Part shown: positions 34,699 through 43,684 of the stretch, piece by piece
How positions within the stretch are numbered: position 1 is the stretch's first letter
How the letters are laid out: every line of letters begins with the position of its first letter
Assembly: GCF_034652275.1 (NCBI RefSeq)
Contig: NZ_JAXIWG010000003.1
Span: 372,001 to 436,000, forward strand
DNA: 64,000 nucleotides
Source: Yoonia sp034652275
GTDB taxonomy: Bacteria > Pseudomonadota > Alphaproteobacteria > Rhodobacterales > Rhodobacteraceae
Direction of reading: 5' to 3'
The notes under the pieces: model-generated
What the model was told of the DNA's origin: nothing
Seen by the model: only the letters and a program-made list of their open reading frames with translations
Database searches by the model: none
Translations under genes and position numbers: made by a program

Positions 34699-35516
34699 TG
34701 CGCAGCGAATTGTGCATCTATGATCTGGCGCAGGATCAGGTCACCGTCCTGCTCGACCACGACGGCCACATCGAGGCCCCGAACTGGCACCCCGACGGCT
34801 ATCTGATCGTGAATGGCGGTGGGTTGCTCTATCGCGTGCCGCTGGATGCGCCCAAGCTGGAGCAGATCGACACCGGCTTTGCCGCCGCCTGCAACAACGA
34901 CCACGGCATCAGCCCCGATGGCCGGACGCTGGTCATCAGTGACAAGACCGAAAATGGCCAAAGCTGCCTCTACAGGCTGCCCGTCAGCGGCGGTGTGCCC
35001 GAACGGGTGACGCAAAACGTACCCTCCTACTGGCACGGCTGGTCACCGGATGGCGCGACACTTGCCTATGTCGGCAAACGCGGCGGGCCGTTCGGGGTCT
35101 ATACCTGCCCTGTCACAGGCGGGGACGAGACCTGCGTGACGGACGCTTTCGATCATTGCGACGGGCCGGACTACACACCCGACGGCGCATGGATCTGGTT
35201 CAATGGCGAAAGGGACGGTGCGGTCGATTTGTGGCGCATCCGCCCTGACGGCAGCGATCTGGAACAGATGACCGATGACGCGGCGGTCAACTGGTTCCCG
35301 CACCCCAGCCCTGACGGCCTGCACATCCTCTATCTCGCCTATCCCGCAGGGACCAAAGGCCATCCGGCCAATCTGGACGTCACCCTGCGCCTGATGCCTG
35401 CCACGGGCGGCACCCCGCACGATCTGGTGCATCTGCACGGTGGGCAAGGCACGATCAACGTGCCCTGCTGGGCACCCGACAGCCGCCGCTTTGCCTTCAT
35501 GCGCTTTCTGACCTGA
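34698..35516 (+). CDS. TolB-like (PD40/WD40-like) beta-propeller protein, cytoplasmic
   Basis: About 272 residues of repeated blades with the PD40 pattern (HPDGYLIVN, SPDGRTLVISD, SPDGATLAYVG, TPDGAWIWFNG, SPDGLHILYLA, APDSRRFAFM), roughly six blades. It has no signal peptide, unlike periplasmic TolB. It shares TGATG with the GH43 stop, and the ATG at 34698 is preferred over the GTG at 34695. Its position next to a xylosidase suggests a role in carbohydrate handling, for example a lyase- or sensor-like propeller, but nothing in the sequence proves it. Confidence 0.8.
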   Translation: MRSELCIYDLAQDQVTVLLDHDGHIEAPNWHPDGYLIVNGGGLLYRVPLDAPKLEQIDTGFAAACNNDHGISPDGRTLVISDKTENGQSCLYRLPVSGGVPERVTQNVPSYWHGWSPDGATLAYVGKRGGPFGVYTCPVTGGDETCVTDAFDHCDGPDYTPDGAWIWFNGERDGAVDLWRIRPDGSDLEQMTDDAAVNWFPHPSPDGLHILYLAYPAGTKGHPANLDVTLRLMPATGGTPHDLVHLHGGQGTINVPCWAPDSRRFAFMRFLT

Positions 35517-35560
35517 CGGGGGGTTTACATTTGGCCGTCCAGCCTGCTTGTTGCGGCAAG

Positions 35561-36172
35561 ATGGTATGGGGCAGGACCTTGCACGGCTTTCCGGTGGCAA
35601 AAACAGGACAGGTGATCGGGCTGCTCGGCGGCTCGTTCGATCCGCCGCACCACGGGCACGTCCATATCACCAAATCCGCGCTGACGCGGTTCGGGCTGGA
35701 TCAGGTCTGGTGGCTGGTCAGCCCCGGCAATCCGCTCAAACGCAACGGACCCGCGCCGCTGGCCGACCGGATGCAGGCCGCCCGCGCATTGATGCGCCAT
35801 CCCCGCGTGACGGTGACGGATATCGAGGCACGGCTTGGCACGCGCTATACCGCGCAAACGCTGGTGGCCTTGCGCCGCCGCTATCCCGGCGTGCGGTTTG
35901 TCTGGCTGATGGGGGCGGACAATCTGGCGCAGTTCCACCGTTGGCAGGACTGGCGCTGGATCATGGACAACGTGCCGGTAGGCGTGATCGCACGGCCCGA
36001 CGACCGGATTTCGGCACGCCTGTCCAAAGCGGCCCGCATCTATGCGGCAGCACAATTGCCCGGCAGGGCCAGCCATATTTTGGGGCAAGCGACGGCCCCC
36101 GCTTGGTCTTTCATCAACCTGCCGATGTCGCACCAGTCATCATCGGCGATCCGCGCGCGGGGGGAATGGTGA
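35561..36172 (+). CDS. nadD: Nicotinate-nucleotide adenylyltransferase
   Basis: 203 residues from the ATG at 35561 (a TTG at 35531 is possible). The nucleotidyltransferase signature is GLLGGSFDPPHHGHVHI, with LVSPGNPLKR, WLMGADNLAQFHRW and, near the end, the ISSxxIR-like HQSSSAIRARG. It adenylates nicotinate mononucleotide in NAD synthesis. It starts 44 bases after the propeller gene and its stop forms TGATG with dacB, so it may ride on the same transcript. The Shine-Dalgarno sequence before 35561 is weak. Confidence 0.94.
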   Translation: MVWGRTLHGFPVAKTGQVIGLLGGSFDPPHHGHVHITKSALTRFGLDQVWWLVSPGNPLKRNGPAPLADRMQAARALMRHPRVTVTDIEARLGTRYTAQTLVALRRRYPGVRFVWLMGADNLAQFHRWQDWRWIMDNVPVGVIARPDDRISARLSKAARIYAAAQLPGRASHILGQATAPAWSFINLPMSHQSSSAIRARGEW

Positions 36173-37638
36173 TGCGCTTGAACAGGCGTCAGATGCTTGC
36201 AGGGGCCATTGCGACGCTTGGCACCAGCGCCGGTGCCGAAGCACCGCTGCGGTCCTACCGCCCTGTCGCGCGCACCGCGCCGCGCGATGCGCTGGAGGGG
36301 ATCATTGCCCGCGCAGGGCTGGCGGGTCAGGTCGGTGTGGTGCTGGGCGATCCGGCAACGGGCCGTGTGCTGGAAAGCTACAACGCCCGCACCAGCCTGC
36401 CGCCCGCCAGCGTGACCAAAGCCGTCACTGCGGTCTATGCGTTGGAAACGCTGGGGGCCGGACATCTGTTCACGACGCGCGTTCTGGCACAGGGCGCGCT
36501 GAACGGCGGGATACTCGAGGGCAATCTGATCCTTGCCGGTGGGGGTGACCCCGATCTTGTCACCGACAATCTGGCGGACCTCGTGCAGACGCTGCATGCA
36601 GCGGGCCTGCGCGAAGTCAGGGGTGACTTTCTGATCTGGGACGCCGCACTGCCCAAAGTGGACCAGATCGACCCGACCCAACTGCCCACGGCAGGGTACA
36701 ATCCCACGATCGGCGGGCTGAACCTGAACTACAACCGCGTCCATTTCGAATGGCGGCGCGAGGGCGGTAATGTCTTGACGGCACTGGATGCCCGCAGCGA
36801 CAACCACCGCCCGCCCGTCACCGTGGCACGGATGCAGATTGTGGACCGCGATGTGCCGGTCTTTACCCACGCGCGCGAAGGCGATGTCGATGCATGGACC
36901 GTTGCCCGCTCTGCGTTGAACGACAACGGGTCACGCTGGCTGCCGGTGCGCTCACCGGCGCTTTATGCCGCTGAAGTATTCGCAAATTTCGCGCGCAGCC
37001 GCGGGATCGTGCTGGGAGCGCCGCGGATCATCGCCAGCCTGCCTGCGACCGTGGAACTGGCGCGGCTGGACAGCAAACCGATGCCGGCGCTGTTGACGGA
37101 CATGCTGCGCTATTCCACCAATATCACGGCCGAGGCATTGGGCCTGACCGCCAGCAGCAGGGTCGGCAGCCTGCCCCGCGATCTGGCAACATCGGCGCAA
37201 GGCATGTCCGTCTGGACGGCACAGCGCGCACAAGGCACGGCACCCGTCTTTGTCGATCATTCGGGGCTGGGGGATGGATCGCGGATCAGTGCCGCCGATA
37301 TGGTGGCGTTTTTGCAGGCGCGCGATGTCATGCCCCGCCTGCGACCGCTGCTGCGCACTATCGCGCTGGTCGATGGCAACCAGAACCCGATCCGCGCCGG
37401 TCAAGCGGCAGTGCAGGCCAAGACCGGCACGCTCAACTTCGTCACCGCACTGGCAGGCTATCTGCGCAGTGCGGGCGGGCGCGACCTGAGCTTTGCGATT
37501 TTCGCCGCCGATCTGGACACCCGTGCGCGGACCCGCAATCTGTCAGACGAAGTCCCGCCCGGTGCGCGCAGCTGGGCCACAAGGGCGCGGCGGCTGCAGC
37601 AGGATATCCTGCAGCAATGGGCCCTGCGCGCCTATTAG
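36172..37638 (+). CDS. dacB: D-alanyl-D-alanine carboxypeptidase/endopeptidase (PBP4, DacB)
   Basis: 488 residues. The N-terminus MRLNRRQMLAGAIATLGT looks like a twin-arginine signal. Active-site motifs of class C penicillin-binding proteins follow: SVTK (in LPPASVTKAVTA), SxN as STN (LRYSTNITAEALG) and KTG (QAKTGTLNFVTALAG). It trims or cleaves peptidoglycan cross-links in the periplasm. The ATG at 36172 has GGGGGA upstream and overlaps the nadD stop by one base. Tat rather than Sec export of a DacB is slightly unusual. Confidence 0.92.
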   Translation: MRLNRRQMLAGAIATLGTSAGAEAPLRSYRPVARTAPRDALEGIIARAGLAGQVGVVLGDPATGRVLESYNARTSLPPASVTKAVTAVYALETLGAGHLFTTRVLAQGALNGGILEGNLILAGGGDPDLVTDNLADLVQTLHAAGLREVRGDFLIWDAALPKVDQIDPTQLPTAGYNPTIGGLNLNYNRVHFEWRREGGNVLTALDARSDNHRPPVTVARMQIVDRDVPVFTHAREGDVDAWTVARSALNDNGSRWLPVRSPALYAAEVFANFARSRGIVLGAPRIIASLPATVELARLDSKPMPALLTDMLRYSTNITAEALGLTASSRVGSLPRDLATSAQGMSVWTAQRAQGTAPVFVDHSGLGDGSRISAADMVAFLQARDVMPRLRPLLRTIALVDGNQNPIRAGQAAVQAKTGTLNFVTALAGYLRSAGGRDLSFAIFAADLDTRARTRNLSDEVPPGARSWATRARRLQQDILQQWALRAY

Positions 37639-37646
37639 GATTTTGA

Positions 37647-37683
37647 CATCGTCCGAGCCTAAATATCCCCGCCGGGCGCCCGA
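37647..37683 (-). repeat. Dispersed intergenic element, copy C
   Basis: On the minus strand it reads GCCCGGCGGGGATATTTAGG then CTCGGACGATG. It lies between the dacB stop and the terB-like stop, a convergent gap, matching the placement of copies A and B. Confidence 0.7.
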
Positions 37684-37690
37684 ATCTTTT

Positions 37691-38110
37691 CTACAGGGTC
37701 ATATGCCGCGCGCGCGCGCCGCGCTCGATTGCCGCCGCGTAAAGCCGGTCAAGATCCAGCTCCTCGCGGATTTCCTCGAGCATCCGCGCCTCTTGTCCCG
37801 CGATGAGCCCGTCCGCCGCCGCCACATCACAGGACAGCGCATAGGCGGTTTCGAACAGGCGGGCGGGCAGGGCGTCGCGGATCAGGCCGAACAGCGCCTC
37901 CAGCCCGTCTTCTGGTTCCAGCAGATCGAAGACAAGCTGCGACATCTGCGGCACGCGTTCCACGTCATAACCCGCAAAGACCGGCAGGTTGTTGATCGCA
38001 TTGCTGATCTTGACCAGTTCGGAGGTGCGGATATTGCCATCCGCGGCTGAAACGCTGATCATCAGGACGACCAGCGCGTCCTGAGCAGTCAATGGGCCGG
38101 CGTCTGACAT
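37691..38110 (-). CDS. TerB-like (tellurite-resistance TerB / DUF) small alpha-helical protein
   Basis: 139 residues. The pattern AQDALVVLMISVSAADGNIRTSELVKI, followed by a second half with ALSCDVAAADGLIAGQEARMLEEI, is the two-fold acidic repeat of TerB-like domains, where ADG acidic residues can bind metal. It is soluble and has no partner ter genes here, so a tellurite role is not supported. It is divergent from lysK, with a 112-base gap. Confidence 0.8.
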   Translation of the reverse strand: MSDAGPLTAQDALVVLMISVSAADGNIRTSELVKISNAINNLPVFAGYDVERVPQMSQLVFDLLEPEDGLEALFGLIRDALPARLFETAYALSCDVAAADGLIAGQEARMLEEIREELDLDRLYAAAIERGARARHMTL

Positions 38111-38222
38111 GGTCTATCCTCTTGCGCTATATGTCCCATTTATTGACGCCCTGACCGTCTCGCAATAGGGAGTGTGTGTGCAGGCGCCATTTGGGGCGCC
38201 GCCTCTGACTGCGAGCAAGATT

Positions 38223-39797
38223 ATGACCAACCTGCGTGACGCTGCGATGACATCCAAGGCCTGGCCTTTTGAAGAAGCGCGCGCCTTGCTCAAACGCTAC
38301 GAATCCGGCCCGCCCGAAAAGGGATATGTCCTGTTCGAGACCGGCTATGGCCCGTCCGGTCTGCCGCATATCGGCACCTTTGGTGAAGTGCTGCGCACCA
38401 CCATGATCCGCCGCGCGTTTTCGGTGATTTCCGATATCCCGACCAAGCTGATCTGCTTTTCGGACGATCTGGACGGGATGCGCAAAGTGCCGGGCAACGT
38501 GCCGCAGCAGGACATGCTGAAGCAACACATGCACAAGCCGCTGACATCGGTGCCGGACCCGTTTGGCGAATATGAAAGCTTTGGCCATTACAACAACGCG
38601 ATGCTGCGCCGTTTTCTTGATACTTTCGGGTTCGAGTATGAGTTCTATTCGGCGCGCGAATTCTATCGCACGGGCCAGTTCGATGAAATCCTGCTGCGTG
38701 CCGCTGAACGCTATGACGCGCTGATGGAGGTCATGCTGAAATCCCTGCGCGAGGAACGGCAGGAGACTTACTCGATCTTCCTGCCGATCCACCCCGAAAC
38801 CGGTCGCGTGCTATATGTGCCGATGAAGAACGTCGATGCGGTGCGCGGCGAGGTGACCTTCGACGACGAGGATGGCCGCGAATGGACCCTGCCGGTCACG
38901 GGCGGCAATGTGAAACTGCAATGGAAACCCGATTTCGGTGCGCGCTGGGCGGCACTCGACGTCGATTTCGAGATGTATGGCAAGGAACATGCCACCAACA
39001 CCGCGATCTATGACCGCATCTGCGAGATCTTGGGCGGGCGCAAGCCGAACCATTTTTCCTATGAGCTGTTCTTGGACGAGAACGGCCAGAAGATTTCCAA
39101 ATCATCCGGCAACGGGATTTCGATCGACGAATGGCTGACCTATGCGGCGACAGAATCGCTGAGCTATTTCATGTATCAAAAGCCCAAAACGGCCAAACGG
39201 ATGCATTTCGACGTGATCCCCAAGGCCGTGGACGAATATCACCAGCAACTGCGCGCCTATGCCGATCAGGACGATGCAGGCCGCGCCAACAACCCCGTGT
39301 TCCATATCCACGGGCATAACGTGCCCGCGTCCGACATGGTGGTGCCGTTTGCGATGCTCTTGAACCTTGCATCCGTGTCGGGGGCCGAGGACAAGGATAC
39401 GCTTTGGGGCTTTATCCGCCGTTATGCGCCGGAGGCGTCTGCGGAAAAGAACCCCCAGATGGATCAGGCGGCCGGTTTTGCCGTGCGCTATTACAACGAC
39501 TTCGTGAAGCCCGACAAAACCTATCGCGCACCCACCGATCAGGAACGCGCGGCGCTGGACGATCTTGCCACGCGACTGCGCGGCTGGGATGGCGGGCTGG
39601 ATGCCGAGGCGCTCCAGACGATGGTCTTCGCGGTGGGCAATGACCACGGGTTCGACCCCCTGCGCAACTGGTTCACAGCGCTTTACGAAGTGCTGCTCGG
39701 TGCCTCGCAAGGCCCGCGTTTTGGCGGGTTCATCGCGCTTTACGGTGTGGCTGAAACCATCGCCCTGATCGAGGCCCAGCTTTCCCGCGAGGTCTGA
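38223..39797 (+). CDS. lysK: Lysyl-tRNA synthetase, class I
   Basis: 524 residues of the archaeal-type class I LysRS found in many alphaproteobacteria. The HIGH motif is HIG at residues 49-51 (GPSGLPHIGTFGE) and the KMSKS loop is KISKS at 290-294. FETGYGPSG is also typical. It charges tRNA-Lys. The ATG at 38223 is preferred; an in-frame GTG at 38172 would add 17 residues without conservation. No class II lysS was seen in this window. Confidence 0.96.
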   Translation: MTNLRDAAMTSKAWPFEEARALLKRYESGPPEKGYVLFETGYGPSGLPHIGTFGEVLRTTMIRRAFSVISDIPTKLICFSDDLDGMRKVPGNVPQQDMLKQHMHKPLTSVPDPFGEYESFGHYNNAMLRRFLDTFGFEYEFYSAREFYRTGQFDEILLRAAERYDALMEVMLKSLREERQETYSIFLPIHPETGRVLYVPMKNVDAVRGEVTFDDEDGREWTLPVTGGNVKLQWKPDFGARWAALDVDFEMYGKEHATNTAIYDRICEILGGRKPNHFSYELFLDENGQKISKSSGNGISIDEWLTYAATESLSYFMYQKPKTAKRMHFDVIPKAVDEYHQQLRAYADQDDAGRANNPVFHIHGHNVPASDMVVPFAMLLNLASVSGAEDKDTLWGFIRRYAPEASAEKNPQMDQAAGFAVRYYNDFVKPDKTYRAPTDQERAALDDLATRLRGWDGGLDAEALQTMVFAVGNDHGFDPLRNWFTALYEVLLGASQGPRFGGFIALYGVAETIALIEAQLSREV

Positions 39798-39811
39798 GGG
39801 TCCGCTGGCGC

Positions 39812-39853
39812 GGAGCCTCCGGCGGGGATATTTGGGCTCGAACGATGGGAGAT
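39812..39853 (+). repeat. Dispersed intergenic element, copy D
   Basis: GAGCCTCCGGCGGGGATATT, then TGGGCTCGAACGATGGGAGATG. It lies 15 bases after the lysK stop and upstream of the DUF4864 gene, on the plus strand; here the flanking genes are tandem rather than convergent. It is the best-preserved copy together with A. Confidence 0.7.
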
Positions 39854-39923
39854 GTCGTGCGAAAATGAAACTGATCGGCCTGTGACTGCGTATCTGAGAC
39901 AGAGCAAACGCAGGGAGAGGACG

Positions 39924-40328
39924 ATGAAGGGCATTTTTGTATTCATTCTGGGGCTCTGGTTTTCGGCCACCGCCCTTGCCGCACAGGACAATGCGGCGAT
40001 CGAAGGGGTGATCGGCGATCAGTTGCAGGCCTTCAACGACCGCGATGTGGCGACGGCATGGTCCTATGCCAGCCCGAATATCAAGCGCCTGTTCGGCAAC
40101 GAAGGCAACTTCGGCGCGATGGTCCAGCAAGGCTATCCGATGGTCTGGGACAATGCGGATGTGCGGTTTCTGGAATTGCGCGATGTGTCGGGGTTTCTCT
40201 GGCAGAAGGTCATGATCCGCGATGCGCAGGGCGGGCTGCATATTCTGGACTACCAGATGATCGAGACAGCGGAGGGGTGGCAGATCAACGGTGTAACGCT
40301 GTTGCCGGCACCTGACGTGGGCGCCTGA
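39924..40328 (+). CDS. DUF4864 exported protein
   Basis: 134 residues. The signal peptide MKGIFVFILGLWFSATALAAQ is followed by a small NTF2-like domain (IEGVIGDQLQAFNDRDVATAWSYASPNIKRLFG … YQMIETAEGWQINGVTLL) that matches DUF4864 of Rhodobacterales. Function is unknown. GAGAGGACG precedes the ATG at 39924. A stem-loop with a short T-run follows the stop. Confidence 0.85.
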   Translation: MKGIFVFILGLWFSATALAAQDNAAIEGVIGDQLQAFNDRDVATAWSYASPNIKRLFGNEGNFGAMVQQGYPMVWDNADVRFLELRDVSGFLWQKVMIRDAQGGLHILDYQMIETAEGWQINGVTLLPAPDVGA

Positions 40329-40341
40329 CGCGCCCGTTGCG

Positions 40342-40374
40342 CGGCTGACCGTCACGGTGGGGTCAGCCGGTCTT
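40342..40374 (+). terminator. Rho-independent-like terminator after DUF4864 gene
   Basis: A 9-bp perfect stem, CGGCTGACC (40342-40350) and GGTCAGCCG (40361-40369), with a 10-base loop, followed by GTCTTT. It lies 14 bases after the stop and should separate this gene from the beta-helix gene. Confidence 0.6.
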
Positions 40375-40430
40375 TAGCCCTTTGGGGTATTCCCTTGGCC
40401 GTTGCGCAGCACAGCCTTTGGGGATCATCC

Positions 40431-42719
40431 ATGAACAAAGCCATCACCGACGCCATCGTGTTCAATCCGTTGCCTTTTGCGGCGGGCCTTGGGGTTTGGT
40501 CCAGCGGCGACGGCACGCCGGGGTCCGACACCTATGCTGTCAGCGGGTCGGGCGTGTTTGTCGCGGCCGATCAGGATTTCGCGGGCTGTCTGGAAGTGTT
40601 GAAAGCCGGGCCCATCGCGCAGGTCCGCTATATGGGCGAAACGCCTGTGCTGCCCGGATGCTATCTGCGCGTGACCGCGCGTGTGAAGGCGGTGGCAGGG
40701 CCTTTGCCTGCGGTGCGCATCGCAGGCTGGCCGGGGCGCGCCAATGGCACGTTGCTGACGGGTGTGCCCACAACCGGCCCTGCGACGCAGCTGACCGCCT
40801 ATGGCGCGGTCGTCACCATCAGCGCGATCATCGCCACCGCTGCGCGCACCGGCGTTGATCTGGTCTGGACCGGTGCGGCGTACGGCCATCTGGGACTGGA
40901 CCTGACCGGACCGGCAGGCGGGCTCGTGCGCATTGATGACATCACGATCGAGGATGTCAGCAGCTTCTTTACCCGCGATCTGGTCAGCCTTGTCGATGTG
41001 CGCGATTTTGGTGCGAAGGGGGACGGGACGACGGATGACACCGCTGCCTTTATCGCCGCTGATATGGCGGCCAACGGGCGGACGATCATTGTCCCGGCCG
41101 GCGACTATCTGCTGGCAGGCAATGTCACGCTACAGAACAATACCCGTTTCGAAGGCCGGATCGTTCAAGCCGCCGAGCACCGGTTCATTTTGCAGAAAGG
41201 GTACAACTACGACAGCTATCTTGATGCGTTCAAGGACGAGGAGACGGCCTTCAAAAAGGCCTATCAGGCGCTGATCAATTTCGCCGACCATGAATCGCTG
41301 GACCTGTGCGGGCGGCGTATTCTGCTGACTGCACCCGTCGACATGCAGGCCTGCGACCCGATGCGGTTGCGGTTCGAGACCCGCCGCGTCATCCGCAACG
41401 GGCAGTTCCAGCCCGCCGACGGCGCGGCATGGGATACGTCCGTGGTCACCTCGCAGGCGACCTATGCGGCGGCCAACGACCGGCAACTGACCAATGTGAC
41501 GGGGATCGCTAACATTGCAGTGGGCGCGCTTGTCACGGGGGCGGGTGTTGGGCGCGAGGTCTATGTCATGGCCGTGGACATCCCGCAGGCGCGGCTGACG
41601 CTGAGCAATCCGCTTTATGATGCGGAAGGCACGCAGGTTTTCACCTTTACCCGTTTTCGGTACCTGCTGGATTTCTCGGGCTATGAAAAACTAAGCCAGT
41701 TCATCCTGTCCGATATCGAGTTTCAGGGGCGCGGTGTCGCCAGCGGAATCATGATGGCCGCCGACGGCCTGACCTTTCACATCCGCGATTGTTTCATCAA
41801 CCGGCCCCGCGACCGTGGCGTAACCTCGCCGGGTTACGGCTGTCAGGGGATGATGATCGACCGCTGCCAGTTCATCTCGGACGAACAATCATTGCCGGTC
41901 GCGGCGCGCGTCAGCATCGGGTTCAACGCCAATGCCAATGACGTCAAGATCCGCGACAACCGCACCAGCCGGTTTTTGCATTTCTGCGTGCTGGCAGGGT
42001 CGGGCAACCTGATCACGGCGAACCACTGGTTCCACGGCGATGACGAGCCGGGCAGCGTGCGCAAGGGCGGGATCGTGCTGACCTTGCCCAACCCCAAGAG
42101 TATTTTCACCGGCAATTACTGCGACAACAATTTCATCGAATGGACCAACGAACATTCCAGCAGCCCCGCGTTGGGCGCACAGTTTTCCTTTGGCGGGCTG
42201 ACGATCACCGGCAACATGTTTACCACCAATGACGTCGCACCCTGGTTCAATTTCATTGTGATCAAACCCTATGGCCCTGGCCATTTCATCAACGGGTTCG
42301 CGGTTGTCGGCAATGTGTTCCGGTCAATCAACGGGCGCATCGACAGGGTCGAGATGGTGGACACGACCTTTGCCGATCTCGATTTCAGCCGCACCCGCAG
42401 TTTCGAATTCAGCGCCAACACGTTCCACAACGTCGATTTTCCGGTCGCGAACCCTGCTGTGCTGGCCCATACCCAGACGAGTGCTGCCGCCACTTGGGTG
42501 ATGAACACGGGCGAATCCCTGCCTTTTGGCGGGCGCGCGCGGCATGTCGATTTCGTGATGCCCAGCGGCGCGATCACAACGGCATCCAATGTGGTGATCC
42601 GCGAACTGCCGTGGGCCGAAGGCGAACGTGGCACGAACCAGCGGTCGGTCCACCTGAACTGGAGCACGCCTGTGCGCGGGTCCGTCCGTTATCAGGTGCG
42701 GATGGACCGGGCGGGGTGA
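40431..42719 (+). CDS. Right-handed beta-helix protein (pectate-lyase-3 / GH28-related), no signal peptide
   Basis: 762 residues. Residues 1-180 form a strand-rich N-terminal domain (FNPLPFAAGLGVWSSGDG … YLRVTARVKAV) resembling carbohydrate-binding or virion-attachment modules. From about residue 190 the Pectate_lyase_3 entry motif VRDFGAKGDGTTDD begins a long beta-helix rich in N and G turns (NLITANHWFHGDDE, FTGNYCDNNFI, ITGNMFTTND). A C-terminal sandwich ends it. There is no signal peptide or lipobox, unlike secreted pectinases. GGGGA lies 6 bases before the ATG at 40431. The architecture resembles phage tailspikes; it could be a spike of a gene transfer agent or an enzyme exported by another route. 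Confidence 0.8.
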   Translation: MNKAITDAIVFNPLPFAAGLGVWSSGDGTPGSDTYAVSGSGVFVAADQDFAGCLEVLKAGPIAQVRYMGETPVLPGCYLRVTARVKAVAGPLPAVRIAGWPGRANGTLLTGVPTTGPATQLTAYGAVVTISAIIATAARTGVDLVWTGAAYGHLGLDLTGPAGGLVRIDDITIEDVSSFFTRDLVSLVDVRDFGAKGDGTTDDTAAFIAADMAANGRTIIVPAGDYLLAGNVTLQNNTRFEGRIVQAAEHRFILQKGYNYDSYLDAFKDEETAFKKAYQALINFADHESLDLCGRRILLTAPVDMQACDPMRLRFETRRVIRNGQFQPADGAAWDTSVVTSQATYAAANDRQLTNVTGIANIAVGALVTGAGVGREVYVMAVDIPQARLTLSNPLYDAEGTQVFTFTRFRYLLDFSGYEKLSQFILSDIEFQGRGVASGIMMAADGLTFHIRDCFINRPRDRGVTSPGYGCQGMMIDRCQFISDEQSLPVAARVSIGFNANANDVKIRDNRTSRFLHFCVLAGSGNLITANHWFHGDDEPGSVRKGGIVLTLPNPKSIFTGNYCDNNFIEWTNEHSSSPALGAQFSFGGLTITGNMFTTNDVAPWFNFIVIKPYGPGHFINGFAVVGNVFRSINGRIDRVEMVDTTFADLDFSRTRSFEFSANTFHNVDFPVANPAVLAHTQTSAAATWVMNTGESLPFGGRARHVDFVMPSGAITTASNVVIRELPWAEGERGTNQRSVHLNWSTPVRGSVRYQVRMDRAG

Positions 42720-42756
42720 TTTCGGGCGCTACTGCCTGAATTTTAAGCAGGTGACT

Positions 42757-42789
42757 GCGAAATCACGTTTTTTCGAGCGGTGATTTTGC
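42757..42789. promoter_or_regulatory. Hairpin in the leader region of the urease operon
   Basis: GCGAAATCAC (42757-42766) pairs with GTGATTTTGC (42780-42789) with one G-T wobble around a 13-base loop containing six T. It lies 37 bases past the beta-helix gene stop and 58 bases before ureD. It may end the upstream transcript or act in the ureD leader; the sequence does not decide. Confidence 0.45.
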
Positions 42790-42847
42790 GCCGCCGCTGG
42801 CACTGTGCTGCCGATCCTTGGCAAAAGAGGCCAAGGAAAGGCGGCAC

Positions 42848-43681
42848 ATGACCTATACCGCACAGATCGACATGGACCGGGCCGTGCCTTTGCAGCCTCG
42901 TGCGCAAGGCGCGCTGCGTCTTGTGGCCAAGCGCCGTGGCACGCAAAGCGTAATCGCCGATCTGCGCCAGCAAGGCGCGCTCAAGGCGCTGTTCCCGCGC
43001 AGCTATGGCCGCACGCTCGATGCGGTATTTCTCAACACATCGGGCGGGCTGACGGGCGGCGACCGGATGGCGCTGGACGTGGTGGCAGGTCCGGGCGCGC
43101 ATGTGGTGCTGTCATCGCAGGCGGCGGAACGTGGCTATGCAGCCCTTGACGGTCATGTGGCGCGCGTCGCTGTGACCCTGCAGGTGGCGGAGGATGCGCG
43201 CATCGACTGGCTGCCGCAGGAAACCATCCTGTTCGATGCCGCAGCGCTCGAGCGGCGGATGACCGTCGATCTGGCGGGGTCCGCGCAATGCCTGATCGTT
43301 GAACCTGTCATCTTTGGCCGTGTTGCCATGGGTGAGGTCGTCCATACCCTGCATCTGCGGGAACAATGGCGCATAAGGCGCGACGGTGTGCCGGTCTTTG
43401 CCGATGCGATCCGCCTGATCGGCGATGCCGATGCGCTGCTGGCGCGCGCGGCTATCGCGGGCGGGGCAGGGGCGATCGCGACCATGCTGCTGGCGGCACC
43501 GCAGGCGGCGGCGCTGGCTGGCACGCTTGACCTGCCCGACACTGCCGGTGCCAGCCTTTTGGCCGATGACCTGTTGCTGATCCGCGTGCTGGCCAGTGAC
43601 GGGTTCACCCTGCGCCGCGACCTTATTCCCTTGATCGAGGCGCTGTCGGCCGCGCCCATCCCCCGTGTCTGGAGATTGTGA
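42848..43681 (+). CDS. ureD: Urease accessory protein UreD
   Basis: 277 residues of the UreD/UreH family: RAQGALRLVAKRRGTQSVIADLRQQG, FLNTSGGLTGGDRMALDV and DWLPQETILFDAAALERRM are characteristic. UreD scaffolds apo-urease during nickel insertion with UreF and UreG. The ATG at 42848 has AAGGAAAGG just upstream; a TTG start ten codons earlier is unlikely. It is the first gene of the operon, followed by ureA after 3 bases. Confidence 0.95.
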   Translation: MTYTAQIDMDRAVPLQPRAQGALRLVAKRRGTQSVIADLRQQGALKALFPRSYGRTLDAVFLNTSGGLTGGDRMALDVVAGPGAHVVLSSQAAERGYAALDGHVARVAVTLQVAEDARIDWLPQETILFDAAALERRMTVDLAGSAQCLIVEPVIFGRVAMGEVVHTLHLREQWRIRRDGVPVFADAIRLIGDADALLARAAIAGGAGAIATMLLAAPQAAALAGTLDLPDTAGASLLADDLLLIRVLASDGFTLRRDLIPLIEALSAAPIPRVWRL

Positions 43682-43684
43682 CCC

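Noticed and set aside
42798..42812. Sigma-54-like TGGCAC...GC upstream of ureD
   Set aside because: The spacing between GG and GC is one base short of the -24/-12 consensus and the -12 element is poor, so I do not call a promoter.
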